DNA from: Clostridium sp. LS
Lineage (GTDB): Bacteria > Bacillota > Clostridia > Clostridiales > Clostridiaceae
Length of the DNA stretch: 64,000 nt
Reading direction: 5' to 3'
Assembly (NCBI RefSeq): GCF_002760435.1
Contig: NZ_AUUU01000021.1
Span: 46,093 to 110,092 of the forward strand
Shown: piece by piece, positions 16,151 to 25,048 of the stretch
How positions within the stretch are numbered: position 1 is the stretch's first letter
How the letters are laid out: each line of letters starts with the position of its first letter
Program-made: the position numbers and the translations under genes
The notes under the pieces: model-generated
The model's input: the letters and a program-made list of their open reading frames with translations, nothing else
The model's database searches: none
What the model was told of the DNA's origin: nothing

Positions 16151-17230
16151 ATGAACTCATTATTTGATCAAACACAATTTGGTTCACTAAAGCTAAAAAA
16201 TAGGTTCTTTAGATCTGCAACCTATGAAGGGATGGCAGATGAAAAAGGACACTTAACTGAGGCGTTATTTTCGATTTATGAAGATATGGCTAAAGGAGGT
16301 GTTGGAACTATAATAACTGGTCTAACAGCTGTAACTGATCTCGAAGAATTTATTCCAGGACAAATGGGAATTTATAATGATTCTTTTATTGATGAATATA
16401 AAAAGATTGTTGAGGTAGTTCATAAATATAATGCTAATATCATACTTCAAGTAGGAGCAGCTGGAACTCAAACTGTTAAAAACCATAAAAAAGTCATGTG
16501 GGGGCCAAGTAATGTTGAAGATTTAGGATATAAAAATACTCCTCAAGAAATGACTATAAAAGAAATCAATCTTGTGCAAACAGCTTTTGCAAATGCAGCA
16601 CTTAGAGCTAAGAAAGCAGGCTTTGATGGTATACAGATGCATGCAGCACATGGATATTTGCTTAGTAAGTTTTTAACACCTTACTATAATCAAAGAACTG
16701 ATGAATACGGTGGAAATATTGAAAATAGAATTAGAATGATATTAGAAACATATAAGAAAATGCGCGATAAAGTTGGTTCTGAGTATCCTATTCTAATTAA
16801 AATAAATAGTGAAGATTTTATGGATCAAGGTATGATTTTTGATGAATGTAAATATGTATGTAAAAGACTTGAAGAAGCAGGTATAGATGCAATTGAGGTA
16901 AGTGGAGGAAGTTTATCCTCACGTCCAAATGAAAGTTATTCAAGAAAAATAGAGAAAGGTCAGGAACCTTATTATATGTCTTATGCTGAGAAGATAAAGC
17001 AACAAGTAAAGGTACCAGTAATCTCTGTTGGTGGAATTCGTGATTTTAAATTATTAACAAAAATTTTAAATGAAAGCTCAATCGACTACTTTGCCTTAAG
17101 TAGACCACTAATATGCGAAAGTGATCTAATTAACCGTTGGAATGAAGGTAATATGGAACCAGCAAAATGTATATCATGCGGCAAATGCTCAGGTTTCGGT
17201 AAAACAATATGTATTTTTAACAATAAATAA
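16151..17230 (+). CDS. Old yellow enzyme-family NADH:flavin oxidoreductase
   Basis: A 359-residue FMN-dependent TIM-barrel ene-reductase, probably reducing electrophilic alkenes or quinones. Start 16151 follows GGGAG; an upstream in-frame ATG at 16112 overlaps the operator site. Seen: LKLKNRFFRSATYEGMAD at the FMN face, GMQMHAAHGYLLSKFLTP-like text (IQMHAAHGYLLSKF) with the catalytic-site histidine pair, YNQRTDEYGGNIENRIRM, ISVGGIRD and FALSRPLICE. A C-terminal cysteine group CISCGKCSGFG is present; it is fewer cysteines than the 4Fe-4S site of 2,4-dienoyl-CoA reductase, and the flavodoxin-like extra domain of that enzyme is absent. Operators tie it to the MarR gene downstream. Confidence 0.9.
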   Translation: MNSLFDQTQFGSLKLKNRFFRSATYEGMADEKGHLTEALFSIYEDMAKGGVGTIITGLTAVTDLEEFIPGQMGIYNDSFIDEYKKIVEVVHKYNANIILQVGAAGTQTVKNHKKVMWGPSNVEDLGYKNTPQEMTIKEINLVQTAFANAALRAKKAGFDGIQMHAAHGYLLSKFLTPYYNQRTDEYGGNIENRIRMILETYKKMRDKVGSEYPILIKINSEDFMDQGMIFDECKYVCKRLEEAGIDAIEVSGGSLSSRPNESYSRKIEKGQEPYYMSYAEKIKQQVKVPVISVGGIRDFKLLTKILNESSIDYFALSRPLICESDLINRWNEGNMEPAKCISCGKCSGFGKTICIFNNK

Positions 17231-17331
17231 TGCAATAAAACAATGTGAAGATCTAAATATTAAGGAAATTATGAAGTATAAATAGCATATGTTATATACG
17301 AGATATTTGATAAAACCAATTTAGAGGTACC

Positions 17332-17375
17332 TTGACAATAAGAATTGCTATAGATTACTATATGTATATTCAAAT
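17332..17375 (+). promoter_or_regulatory. MarR gene promoter with operator half-palindrome
   Basis: TTGACA (17332-17337), 18 bases, TACTAT (17356-17361), then ATATGTATATTCAAAT (17360-17375), which keeps the left half of the ATATGTATATACATAT operator. The overlap suggests weak autorepression. Confidence 0.55.
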
Positions 17376-17397
17376 CTTCGACGGAGGAATATTATTT

Positions 17398-17850
17398 ATG
17401 TCTAATTTAAGTCATCTAAAACCATTACGAAATTGTGTTTGCAGAAATCTACGTATGACAACTAGAGTTACTACTCAGCACTTTGATAAAATTTTTCAAA
17501 CAGTTGGGCTAACAGCGCCTCAATTTTCATTATTAGCAGAAATAACTGCAAACGAAAATATTGCAATAAGCGAATTAGCAGAGAGAATGTTAATGGATCA
17601 AACCACAGTAACTAGAAACATAGAAATTTTAAGAAAAAAAGGATATGTTAATGTAAGAACAGATGATAATGATTCAAGAAAAAGATGCATATCAATAAGT
17701 GACAGCGGAGAACAAAAACTAAATGAAGCCATTCCAGTATGGAGTAATGTACAATCTTTAATAGAGCAGGAGATTGGTGCTGAAAAATTTGAAGAATTTT
17801 TAAAAACTCTAGGACAAATACAAAATTGTATTAACAAGCATATAGATTAA
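17398..17850 (+). CDS. MarR-family transcriptional regulator
   Basis: A 150-residue winged-helix regulator. Start 17398 follows ACGGAGGAAT; a longer in-frame TTG start at 17332 lies in the promoter. Seen: LRMTTRVTTQHFDKIFQTVG (dimer helix), GLTAPQFSLLAEI, the helix-turn-helix ISELAERMLMDQTTVTRNIE and the wing RTDDNDSRKRCISISDSG. Its likely operators are the ATGTATATACAT palindromes near 16042, 16110, 17360 and 17902, which place the flanking oxidoreductase genes under it. Cysteine 12 (RNCVCRNL, with C10 close by) could make it thiol- or quinone-responsive; this is inference. Confidence 0.92.
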   Translation: MSNLSHLKPLRNCVCRNLRMTTRVTTQHFDKIFQTVGLTAPQFSLLAEITANENIAISELAERMLMDQTTVTRNIEILRKKGYVNVRTDDNDSRKRCISISDSGEQKLNEAIPVWSNVQSLIEQEIGAEKFEEFLKTLGQIQNCINKHID

Positions 17851-17901
17851 TAAAGGTTTTATTTTGACCTAATTAAGAGTAAGGAATTATTATAAATAAA
17901 A

Positions 17902-17917
17902 ACATGTATATACATGT
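17902..17917. promoter_or_regulatory. Perfect MarR-type palindrome before the QueG-like gene
   Basis: ACATGTATATACATGT, a perfect 16-bp palindrome sharing the 12-bp core ATGTATATACAT with the site at 16042-16057. A possible TTGACC (17864-17869) and TATTAT (17888-17893) lie just upstream, so bound protein would sit at the transcription start. Confidence 0.6.
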
Positions 17918-17978
17918 AAGTGTGATATGTAATTGAATATTGGAATAAATAAAGTATATTGAAAGGAATGTTGAACAA

Positions 17979-19007
17979 ATGAATTCATTAGCATTGCAAA
18001 TAAAAAAGGCAGCACTAGATTTAGGCTTTGAAAAATGCGGAATCATTAAAGTATCTGACATGTATGAATATGAAGAAAAACTTAATGAGAGAATTGAAAA
18101 AATACCAGCTACAAAACCTTTTTATCAACGTTATTATAATTTTGCGCGAGTACAAAATGCTTATCCATGGGCTAAATCTATTGTTGTATGTGTAAGAAGA
18201 TATGCACAGTATCATGTTCCAGAGCACTTGCAGGGGGTAATTGGAAAGACTTATTTATTTGATAGCAGAGTAGATAAGAACTCTAAGGATTTTCAAGATA
18301 GTTTAAAGTTTGAGAAATATATGCAGGAAATTGGAGTTAAAGCAGAAACTGAACGAAAATTTGGAGTTACTGCTATGCGATGGGCTGCACTTAAAGCTGG
18401 ATTAGGAGTAATTAGAAGAAATAATTTTTTTTACACCGAAAATGGTTCATGGTTAGTTTTAGAAGCATGGGTAATTGATAAAGAATTAGAATTAATTGAA
18501 GAACCAAAAGTAAAACCTTGTTCAGAAAAATGTAATTTGTGCCTTAAAGCTTGCCCTTCCAAGGCTTTGTCAGAACCATATACTATGAATCCTTTTGCAT
18601 GTGTTTCTTGCATTACTACATTTATGGGAAGAGATATGCCAAATGAGAAATTTAAAAAAGAAATTGGCGATTGGGTATACGGGTGTGATGCCTGCCAAGA
18701 TGCATGCCCAATGAATAAGAATAGATGGGAAGGAAACGAGGAATTTCCGTTTTTAGAAGAATTGAGCCAAAACATATCATTAGAAAAAATTCTTAAAATG
18801 GATTATGATTTTTTACAAAATGTAATGCAGCCAAAGTTTTGGTATATACCAAAGGATGATGTTTGGAAATGGAAAGTTAATGCTATAAATGCAATGGTTA
18901 ATAATTATAAAGAGGAATATAAAGATAGTATTCATGAAGCATGTAATGATAATCATGAAAAAGTGCGTGAAATGGCAGAATGGGCAATTCATCAACTTAG
19001 TATATAA
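17979..19007 (+). CDS. QueG-like protein with two 4Fe-4S sites
   Basis: A 342-residue relative of epoxyqueuosine reductase QueG and reductive-dehalogenase-type cobalamin/Fe-S proteins. Two ferredoxin-type cysteine groups are clear: CSEKCNLCLKACP (about 180-192) and C-V-S-C then YGCDACQDACP (about 210-240). The C-terminal 80 residues resemble HEAT-like helices. The N-terminal part includes YHVPEHLQG and GVTAMRWAALKAGLGVIRRN, matching the substrate/cobalamin region of the family. No tRNA-queuosine genes are nearby and an operator links it to a MarR redox regulon, so a role in electron transfer to an unusual substrate is as likely as tRNA modification. Confidence 0.8.
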   Translation: MNSLALQIKKAALDLGFEKCGIIKVSDMYEYEEKLNERIEKIPATKPFYQRYYNFARVQNAYPWAKSIVVCVRRYAQYHVPEHLQGVIGKTYLFDSRVDKNSKDFQDSLKFEKYMQEIGVKAETERKFGVTAMRWAALKAGLGVIRRNNFFYTENGSWLVLEAWVIDKELELIEEPKVKPCSEKCNLCLKACPSKALSEPYTMNPFACVSCITTFMGRDMPNEKFKKEIGDWVYGCDACQDACPMNKNRWEGNEEFPFLEELSQNISLEKILKMDYDFLQNVMQPKFWYIPKDDVWKWKVNAINAMVNNYKEEYKDSIHEACNDNHEKVREMAEWAIHQLSI

Positions 19008-19082
19008 TTATCAGAGTAATTTACTATACTTATAATGGAAATATAACAATATATAATTATGAAAAAGGGATGATTTTTAATT

Positions 19083-20507
19083 ATGGAGATACCCCAAAAG
19101 AATGAATATAAAAATAGATGGGTAATATTAGCTGTAGTAGTGCTGCTCCCATTTATGGCTACACTAGATAGCACTATAGTTAATGTTGTGCTTCCAATAA
19201 TGGTAAATATATTTTCTGTAACTATGTCTTCTATACAATTAATTGTGATTTGTTACCTTGTTACAATTGTTAGTACTATTTTATTTTTTGGAAGGTTAGG
19301 GGATATAAAAGGAAAGTCTATAATTTTTATTTTGGGTTTACTTGTATTTACTATAGGTTCTTTATTTTGTGGTTTATCAAAAAGTTTTGAAACATTAGTG
19401 ATTTTCAGGATTATACAAGCAATAGGGGCTTCAGCGGCTATGGCAAATAATCAAGGTATAATAACGCAAGTATTCCCAGCTAATGAAAGAGGGAGAGCCC
19501 TTGGAATATCAGGAACTTTTTTAGCTCTTGGAACAATGATAGGACCGCCTCTAGGTGGTTTTATTGTGTCATATTTAAACTGGCGGTATATATTTTTTAT
19601 AAATATTCCTATTGGAATAACTGCCACAATTATTGGAGCTAAAATGTTATCAGTCAAGGTGGGGGGGAAGAAAGAAAAAATTGATTTTGTCGGAGCTATA
19701 ATTTTTGGAATCTGTGTTTTATTTTTGTTCTACGCTTTAATAGCTGGTGAGACAATAGGTTATAGAAATTATTTCATAATATTTAGTTTTTTAGCAGCAA
19801 TTTTTTTATTCATGATATTTATATTTGTTGAAAAAAATTTAAAATATCCGCTTATTGATCTTTCATTATTTAAAAGCTCTTTATTTTCTGTAGGTATATT
19901 ATGTACTTTTATATGTTATATGTCATTTAATAGTAATAATATTATTCAACCATTTTATCTTGAGAATGTATTAAAGATGAATCCAGCTCATGCCGGAACA
20001 ATTATGATGATCTCGCCAGTAATAATAACAGTAATTTCTCCTTTTAGTGGTTATTTATCTGATAGAATTGGTTCAGAATTCTTAACATTCCTTGGACTCA
20101 TACTTATGGGAATAGGAATGAGTTTAATGGCGACTTTAAATGAATATTCAACAATTCAAGAACTTATTATGTATATCTCTTTAATAGCCATTGGAAATGG
20201 AGTTTTTTTATCTCCTAATAATTCACTTGTTATGTCTTCAGCGCCTAGTAATAAATTAGGTATAGCAGGAAGCATAAATGCTTTTGTAAGAAATTTAGGA
20301 CAATCTTCAGGAGTTGCTATGGCCACTTTACTCTTATATTCATTCATGAGTATAAAAATGGGTGAAAAAGTGCTTGGATATATTGAAGGCAGGAATGATG
20401 TTTTCATTTTTGGAATGAGATACGTATATATTAGTGCAGCCATTATTTGTTTTATTGGAATTGTAGTTACAGCAGCAAGGCTAAGAAAAAAATATAATAA
20501 TTTTTAA
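19083..20507 (+). CDS. MFS drug exporter, DHA2 (EmrB/QacA) type
   Basis: A 474-residue membrane protein with 14 hydrophobic segments. DHA2 landmarks: LPFMATLDSTIVNVVLP in helix 1, GRLGDIKGKSIIFILG (motif A), and GTFLALGTMIGPPLGGFIVSY (motif C, the antiporter motif). It probably exports hydrophobic or cationic compounds using the proton gradient. It follows the QueG-like gene by 75 bases without a terminator between, so it may be read through with the MarR group. A terminator follows. Confidence 0.92.
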   Translation: MEIPQKNEYKNRWVILAVVVLLPFMATLDSTIVNVVLPIMVNIFSVTMSSIQLIVICYLVTIVSTILFFGRLGDIKGKSIIFILGLLVFTIGSLFCGLSKSFETLVIFRIIQAIGASAAMANNQGIITQVFPANERGRALGISGTFLALGTMIGPPLGGFIVSYLNWRYIFFINIPIGITATIIGAKMLSVKVGGKKEKIDFVGAIIFGICVLFLFYALIAGETIGYRNYFIIFSFLAAIFLFMIFIFVEKNLKYPLIDLSLFKSSLFSVGILCTFICYMSFNSNNIIQPFYLENVLKMNPAHAGTIMMISPVIITVISPFSGYLSDRIGSEFLTFLGLILMGIGMSLMATLNEYSTIQELIMYISLIAIGNGVFLSPNNSLVMSSAPSNKLGIAGSINAFVRNLGQSSGVAMATLLLYSFMSIKMGEKVLGYIEGRNDVFIFGMRYVYISAAIICFIGIVVTAARLRKKYNNF

Positions 20508-20525
20508 ATTTGTACAACTATTAGA

Positions 20526-20548
20526 CCTTCGATTTCTTCGGAGGTTTT
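20526..20548 (+). terminator. Terminator after the MFS gene
   Basis: CCTTCG (20526-20531) pairs with CGGAGG (20539-20544, one G-U pair), followed by TTTTATTTT. Confidence 0.65.
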
Positions 20549-20601
20549 ATTTTAAATATTAAAACAATGAGGTTCACATATCTAAAATAGAAATATTTAA
20601 A

Positions 20602-21153
20602 TTATTTAAGAATATACCCCTTAACCTTCTGTACGCCTAAGTTGTTTACTCTTTTAAAATACTGTCTATCACTTTCTCCGGGTTCTCTCTCGATAAATAC
20701 ATCTAATCTATTATCAACTCCGAAATATTTATCAGAACCTCTATCATTAACAACAACTTGTCCATAACCTTCTAAATATATTTTAGTGTTTAGTGGCATT
20801 ACGTTATTGGCTACGCCACCTGGTGATAGTGGTTTGCCTTGGCAAGTAACTGGACCTGCACTGCTATTTTCTGAATCAAGAGATGTGTAAAATGTGAGTG
20901 TGAAATCTTTCCATTCAGGTTCACTCTTTTTCGGCGTTTCTTCAATTTCTTTTACTTGTTGCTTGATTTCTTCACATTTAATACCAATAAAATTTTCGTT
21001 CAATCCTAGCTTATTTTCACCTATCATTCTTATACTATTATCTTTTACAACATCTGTTGCTAAAGTGTTAAATGGTGTTACGATGCTTACATTATAATCA
21101 TTAAATAAAGTTATAATGCTTAATAAGCATATAATACTCTTTAATTTTAGCAT
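20602..21153 (-). CDS. Secreted 3D-domain protein
   Basis: A 183-residue protein with an N-terminal hydrophobic stretch (LKSIICLLSIITLF) that is a signal peptide or anchor, a variable linker, and a C-terminal 3D domain (about 95-183), named for its three aspartates: VVVNDRGS and FGVDNRLDVFIE are seen, with GGVANNVMPLNTKIYL before them. This double-psi beta-barrel occurs in lytic-transglycosylase-like wall enzymes such as YabE, YocH and the MltA relatives, so a peptidoglycan-related role is likely. It is convergent with the MFS gene. Confidence 0.85.
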   Translation of the reverse strand: MLKLKSIICLLSIITLFNDYNVSIVTPFNTLATDVVKDNSIRMIGENKLGLNENFIGIKCEEIKQQVKEIEETPKKSEPEWKDFTLTFYTSLDSENSSAGPVTCQGKPLSPGGVANNVMPLNTKIYLEGYGQVVVNDRGSDKYFGVDNRLDVFIEREPGESDRQYFKRVNNLGVQKVKGYILK

Positions 21154-21390
21154 TCAACAACTCTCCCTCGTAAGTACTATACAATATGGTAAATATATTA
21201 TAACATATATGTTAAAAATTTACAAATCTGTGTTAAATATAATTAGATTAAGGAAAGAGTATAGCAAATACTTAATTCAAAAGATTGTTTTAATTATTAT
21301 ATGGTGTAAAATTATTTAGAGCAATTATGTTTAAATGAGATATAAGTGAAAAATTATATACTTGAAGTTGAAGAATAAGGAGTTGTAAGT

Positions 21391-22413
21391 ATGCATAAGC
21401 ATTTACTTTTAATAGATGGTTCATCACTGTTGTCTTGCTGTTTTTTTGGAAATCTGCCAAAGGAGTATAAATTTGCAAAAACTGATAAAGAAAAAGATAA
21501 ATATCTAGGTAAAATACGGCAATCTTCTCAGGGAGAGTTTACTAATGGTGTTTATACAATGATGGCATCAATGCTTAAAGTAATTAAAAATCAAAAACCC
21601 AGCCATTTAGCTGTGGCTTGGGACCGTACTAAGGAATTTACCTTTAGGAAAGAATTATTTTCAGACTATAAGGGACATAGAAAAGAGTTTAGATATGAAC
21701 TTGGAAGTCAATTTCCCCTGGCGCAAAGGGTTTTGAAGGAGATGGGCATTGAACAATTTGTTTTTAATGAATATGAAGCGGATGATATAATTGGGACATT
21801 GTCAAAAAAATTTCAAAATTATATGAGAGTTACTATATGGACTAAAGATCAAGACTGTCTGCAGCTTATTGATGAGAACATAAGAGTATGGCTGATAACT
21901 TCAAAATTTTCTGACATGTATGATACACTTGGAATAGATAGGAAACAGCTTAATATACCAAATGGAGTTTTTGAATATACTTCTGATTATGTAGAGCAAT
22001 TTTATGGCGTGCGCCCAATTCAAATAATTGATAGAAAGGCAATTGAAGGAGATGCTTCAGATAATATACCTGGAGTAAAAGGGGTAGGCGAAAAATCAGT
22101 TATTCCTCTTTTACGAGAATTTGAAACTGTAGAAGGAATATATGATTTTATTGAAAATTCTTCTGAAAAAGAAATTAAAGAGACTTTCAAAGGCCTTGGC
22201 ATTACCCGATCTCCATTATTGAAACTAATAGAAGAATCAGACATAAAATTGGTAGGAAAAAATGCGGCTTTACTTTGTAAGCAGCTAGCGACTATAAAAT
22301 GTGATATTAAAGAGCTTGATTATATAACTGAAGAGGTATTAAAGTTAAAAATTAATGAAGAAGGTATGAGAAATATATTTTTAGAATTGGAGTTTACAAA
22401 CTTACTGAATTAA
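21391..22413 (+). CDS. Stand-alone 5'-3' exonuclease (polymerase I N-terminal domain type)
   Basis: A 340-residue FEN-like nuclease matching the 5' nuclease part of DNA polymerase I but without a polymerase domain. Seen: LLIDGSSLLSCCFFGN with the first metal aspartate, VAWDRTKEFTFRKELF..YKGHR (arch), FNEYEADDIIGTL (acidic metal ligands), WTKDQDCLQLI, and the helix-hairpin-helix DNA-binding stretch EGDASDNIPGVKGVGEKSVI. Length exceeds ExoIX-type proteins (about 250) and fits full FEN-like nucleases. It stands alone with an AAGGAGTTGT ribosome site. Probable role: removal of RNA primers or flaps. Confidence 0.9.
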   Translation: MHKHLLLIDGSSLLSCCFFGNLPKEYKFAKTDKEKDKYLGKIRQSSQGEFTNGVYTMMASMLKVIKNQKPSHLAVAWDRTKEFTFRKELFSDYKGHRKEFRYELGSQFPLAQRVLKEMGIEQFVFNEYEADDIIGTLSKKFQNYMRVTIWTKDQDCLQLIDENIRVWLITSKFSDMYDTLGIDRKQLNIPNGVFEYTSDYVEQFYGVRPIQIIDRKAIEGDASDNIPGVKGVGEKSVIPLLREFETVEGIYDFIENSSEKEIKETFKGLGITRSPLLKLIEESDIKLVGKNAALLCKQLATIKCDIKELDYITEEVLKLKINEEGMRNIFLELEFTNLLN

Positions 22414-22589
22414 TAGAAGGAGCACTAGATAAAGGATAGCTATTAAGATAAATTTAATCAGTTAACTATAAAATATTGAAAACAATTTCATCTTTTGAAA
22501 AACAAGTACTTATATATTTCTTAAAATCCTGTTAAAATATAAATATAGATTAAAATAATATGAATAACCGCAGGAAAGGGTGAAAATAT

Positions 22590-22940
22590 ATGAAAGGGCA
22601 TAGCTTCTTAAACGGAAAAGAACAAGTATTTCAAAAAGAGCGTAGAGTAAATAATAGACACGAATACAATCATAAGTTTAAGATTGAAAGTGTAAATCTG
22701 AATAAGGTAGATTTAGAAGTCAAAGGTATCGAGATATCTATTTCTGGTATAGGATTCATATCTGATACGGAGTTTAAGAAGAATGATATGCTGGAAATAG
22801 CTATTAAGTATAATAATGTAACTATTCCTGCAATTGTTAAAGTTAGGCATGTAAACTTATATGATTTTGGCTTTGTTGTTGGCGGCCAGTTTGTTGCTTT
22901 ACAAGATGCGTATAGAAAGATACTACAAGATCTAAAATAA
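22590..22940 (+). CDS. PilZ-domain protein, probable c-di-GMP receptor
   Basis: A 116-residue single-domain PilZ protein. It has an RxxxR-type arginine motif (KERRVNNRHEYN) and the second motif as ISISGIGF (D/N-x-S-x-x-G pattern, with I-x-I-S-G). These residues bind cyclic di-GMP. The beta-barrel continues to DFGFVVGGQFVAL and ends in a short helix. With the c-di-GMP-II riboswitch and EAL-HDOD gene later in the window it shows that c-di-GMP signalling operates here. Output partner unknown. Confidence 0.8.
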   Translation: MKGHSFLNGKEQVFQKERRVNNRHEYNHKFKIESVNLNKVDLEVKGIEISISGIGFISDTEFKKNDMLEIAIKYNNVTIPAIVKVRHVNLYDFGFVVGGQFVALQDAYRKILQDLK

Positions 22941-22998
22941 ATTCAGTTATGAAATGAATTTATATATAATAACAAAAACATAATTTTAAAGTATAAAT

Positions 22999-23057
22999 AT
23001 ATCTCAACGAAGAATGAATCATTCATTAAAAAAGTGGTTCATATTTCGTTGAGATAT
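22999..23057. terminator. Long palindrome between convergent genes
   Basis: ATATCTCAACGAA (22999-23011) pairs perfectly with TTCGTTGAGATAT (23045-23057). Inside, ATGAA and TTCAT can extend the stem. No T-run follows on either strand. It sits between the ends of the PilZ gene and the minus-strand ATPase gene, so a bidirectional transcription barrier is likely. Confidence 0.5.
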
Positions 23058-23121
23058 AGATAAATGTCAAGTATTTACATGGGCAGGCTAGACTGCCATC
23101 TTAGAATATAAATTAACAGAG

Positions 23122-23838
23122 TTATTTAAGTAGATTTTGAAAATTTGAATTGCTCACTTCAGACACTATGGAACCATCTCTTAGCGTTATGATTCTTTCT
23201 GTCTCCTCTGCAAGTTCATTATTGTGAGTTATAAGAACTATAGTTTTTCCTTCTTCTTTGTTTATTTTATGAAATAAGTCCATTACTATCCGTCCGGTTG
23301 TTGAATCAAGTGCACCTGTTGGTTCATCAGCAAGTATAATACTTGGGTTTGTAATAAGTGCTCTAGCAATAGCAACTCTTTGCTTTTGTCCTCCAGATAA
23401 TTCATTTGGTTGATGCTGCATTCTATCTTTCATGCCAACAAGTTCTAAATAATATTCTGCAAGCTGTGTTCTTTTTTTACCGCTTATGCCTGCATAAAGT
23501 AATGGTAATTCAACATTTTTAATAGCTGAACTTCTAGGGATTAAATTAAAAGTTTGAAATACGAATCCTATTTTTCTATTTCGTATGTCAGATAAACCAT
23601 TATCTGATATATCATTAATATTAGTTCCATCTAAAATATAGGTTCCAGAAGTTGCTCTGTCAAGTGCACCTATTATATTCATCAAAGTACTTTTACCTGA
23701 GCCTGATTGTCCAATAATAGATACAAATTCACCTTCTTTAATATTTACATCTATACTTTTAAGAACATTTAGTTGATTAGGAGTTCCAATATAAAAACTT
23801 TTGATGATGTTTTTCATTTCTATAATATTTTTATTCAT
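23122..23838 (-). CDS. ABC transporter ATP-binding protein, MacB/LolD type, no adjacent permease
   Basis: A 238-residue ATPase with Walker A GQSGSGKST, Q-loop FVFQTFNLIPR, signature LSGGQKQR, Walker B IILADEPTGALDS and switch histidine VLITHNNEL, all intact. The family pairs with FtsX-like permeases, but none lies beside it; the closest is the one at 28226, which already has its own ATPase at 26505. It may serve that permease as an alternative, or a permease elsewhere. It is divergent from the TetR gene. Start follows AAAGGAGGCTACAAA. Confidence 0.9.
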   Translation of the reverse strand: MNKNIIEMKNIIKSFYIGTPNQLNVLKSIDVNIKEGEFVSIIGQSGSGKSTLMNIIGALDRATSGTYILDGTNINDISDNGLSDIRNRKIGFVFQTFNLIPRSSAIKNVELPLLYAGISGKKRTQLAEYYLELVGMKDRMQHQPNELSGGQKQRVAIARALITNPSIILADEPTGALDSTTGRIVMDLFHKINKEEGKTIVLITHNNELAEETERIITLRDGSIVSEVSNSNFQNLLK

Positions 23839-24095
23839 TTTGTAGCCTCCTTTTTAGTTTCTATTAAAGAGAGGAGATAAAGTCCATTTTACATAAAAAT
23901 TTAAATTAAACACTTTTTTAAGTGGTTACCATTTCTCAGTTTATTAAGAAGTCTTATAATTCTATTTTAGTTGTATATACTTAACAATAGCTGAATTGGT
24001 TGGAAGTTTTTATTTATGATATACTAAGTATAATAATGCAAGTAAATGCAACTGATTTTGTTAAGATAGATTTTACGAATAAGGAGAAAAATTAA

Positions 24096-24716
24096 ATGAA
24101 TGAGCAATTAGATAATAAAGATGGTTCAAGTACCATTAATAATATTTTAAACAGCGCTAAAGTTGAATTTTTAGAAAAAGGCTTTAAGGATGCATCTCTA
24201 AGAAATATAGCTAAACAAGCAGGCGTAACAACAGGAGCTATTTATGGTTATTTTAAAGATAAAGATGATATATTTGTAAGTCTGGTTAAAGATGTAATTG
24301 ATGGATTTTATAAATTAATGAATGAAGTTGAGGGCGAAGATAGAAGCATGTGCAATAAAGGAATAGAATTTCCCAAATGGATATTTTCTACAAAAAGCAA
24401 TCATAAAAAATACCTTGAATATTTATACGATAACTTTGATATTTGTAAGTTAATTATTATGCGTTCAAATGGATCTAGCCTAGAAAACTTTATGGATATT
24501 TTTATGGAGAAAGCTTTAGAACAGCATAAGGAGTTGCTTCATACGCTCAAAAAAACTTCAAACATTGATGAATTCACTATTCACATAATAATAGAATTTT
24601 ATATTAAATCTATGACCGAATTTATTAAGCATGACATTCCATATGAAATAGCAGTAAAGCAATATGATAATATTAACACTTTCTTCTTTGCGGGATGGAG
24701 TGAATTAATTAAATAG
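24096..24716 (+). CDS. TetR-family transcriptional regulator
   Basis: A 206-residue regulator with the TetR helix-turn-helix at about 15-60: ILNSAKVEFLEKGFKDASL then NIAKQAGVTTGAIYGYFKDK. The rest is a helical ligand-binding domain. It lies before the efflux operon, whose promoter carries a 30-bp near-perfect palindrome, so it is the probable repressor of that operon, released by an exported compound. It is followed by a palindromic element ending in a T-rich run. Confidence 0.9.
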   Translation: MNEQLDNKDGSSTINNILNSAKVEFLEKGFKDASLRNIAKQAGVTTGAIYGYFKDKDDIFVSLVKDVIDGFYKLMNEVEGEDRSMCNKGIEFPKWIFSTKSNHKKYLEYLYDNFDICKLIIMRSNGSSLENFMDIFMEKALEQHKELLHTLKKTSNIDEFTIHIIIEFYIKSMTEFIKHDIPYEIAVKQYDNINTFFFAGWSELIK

Positions 24717-24771
24717 ATAGTATATTTTAGATACAATTAATTTATGATAACACATATATTTGAAAATAATA

Positions 24772-24831
24772 AAAGGCTAATTATTTTGCACAATTCTGTA
24801 TTGTGACTAAAATAGTTAGTCTTTCTTTTCG
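24772..24831. repeat. Palindromic element, short copy, probably also a terminator
   Basis: CTAATTATTTT (24777-24787) pairs with AAAATAGTTAG (24809-24819), and CACAAT (24789-24794) with ATTGTG (24800-24805) around a five-base loop; TCTTTCTTTTC follows. The 20-base string at 24809-24828 occurs in reverse complement at 49057-49076, at the left arm of a larger palindrome. The two form a small dispersed repeat family. Confidence 0.6.
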
Positions 24832-24885
24832 TGTTAATACTCATAAAGATGGTGTAAATAAAGGTCTTTATCATTTAAAGTAATA

Positions 24886-24940
24886 TTGACAAAATAAATA
24901 TAACAGTGTAATATAACAGTGTTATATAACGCTGTTATAT
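24886..24940 (+). promoter_or_regulatory. Efflux operon promoter with TetR-type operator
   Basis: TTGACA (24886-24891), 17 bases and TATAT-type -10 TAATAT (24909-24914) make a strong promoter. Immediately over the -10 and start site lies a 30-bp palindrome (24911-24940) in which all but one base pair are symmetric; its half-site is ATATAACAG(T/C)GTTAT. A third half-site ATAACAGTGT occurs at 24900-24909. This is a classical repressor position for the TetR protein encoded just upstream. Confidence 0.7.
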
Positions 24941-25048
24941 TTGAGGAGACAAGCTTGTTTTTCTTGATTAGGAATTAAAGCCTGCTTCTAATTGAGACAA
25001 GGACAGAGTAAAAATATCATGTTAAACAGGGGTGGGGAGGGCTAAGTA

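Noticed and set aside
21116..21319. Plus-strand frame of 67 codons between the 3D-domain and exonuclease genes
   Set aside because: Overlaps the start and promoter of the minus-strand 3D gene and has no ribosome site.
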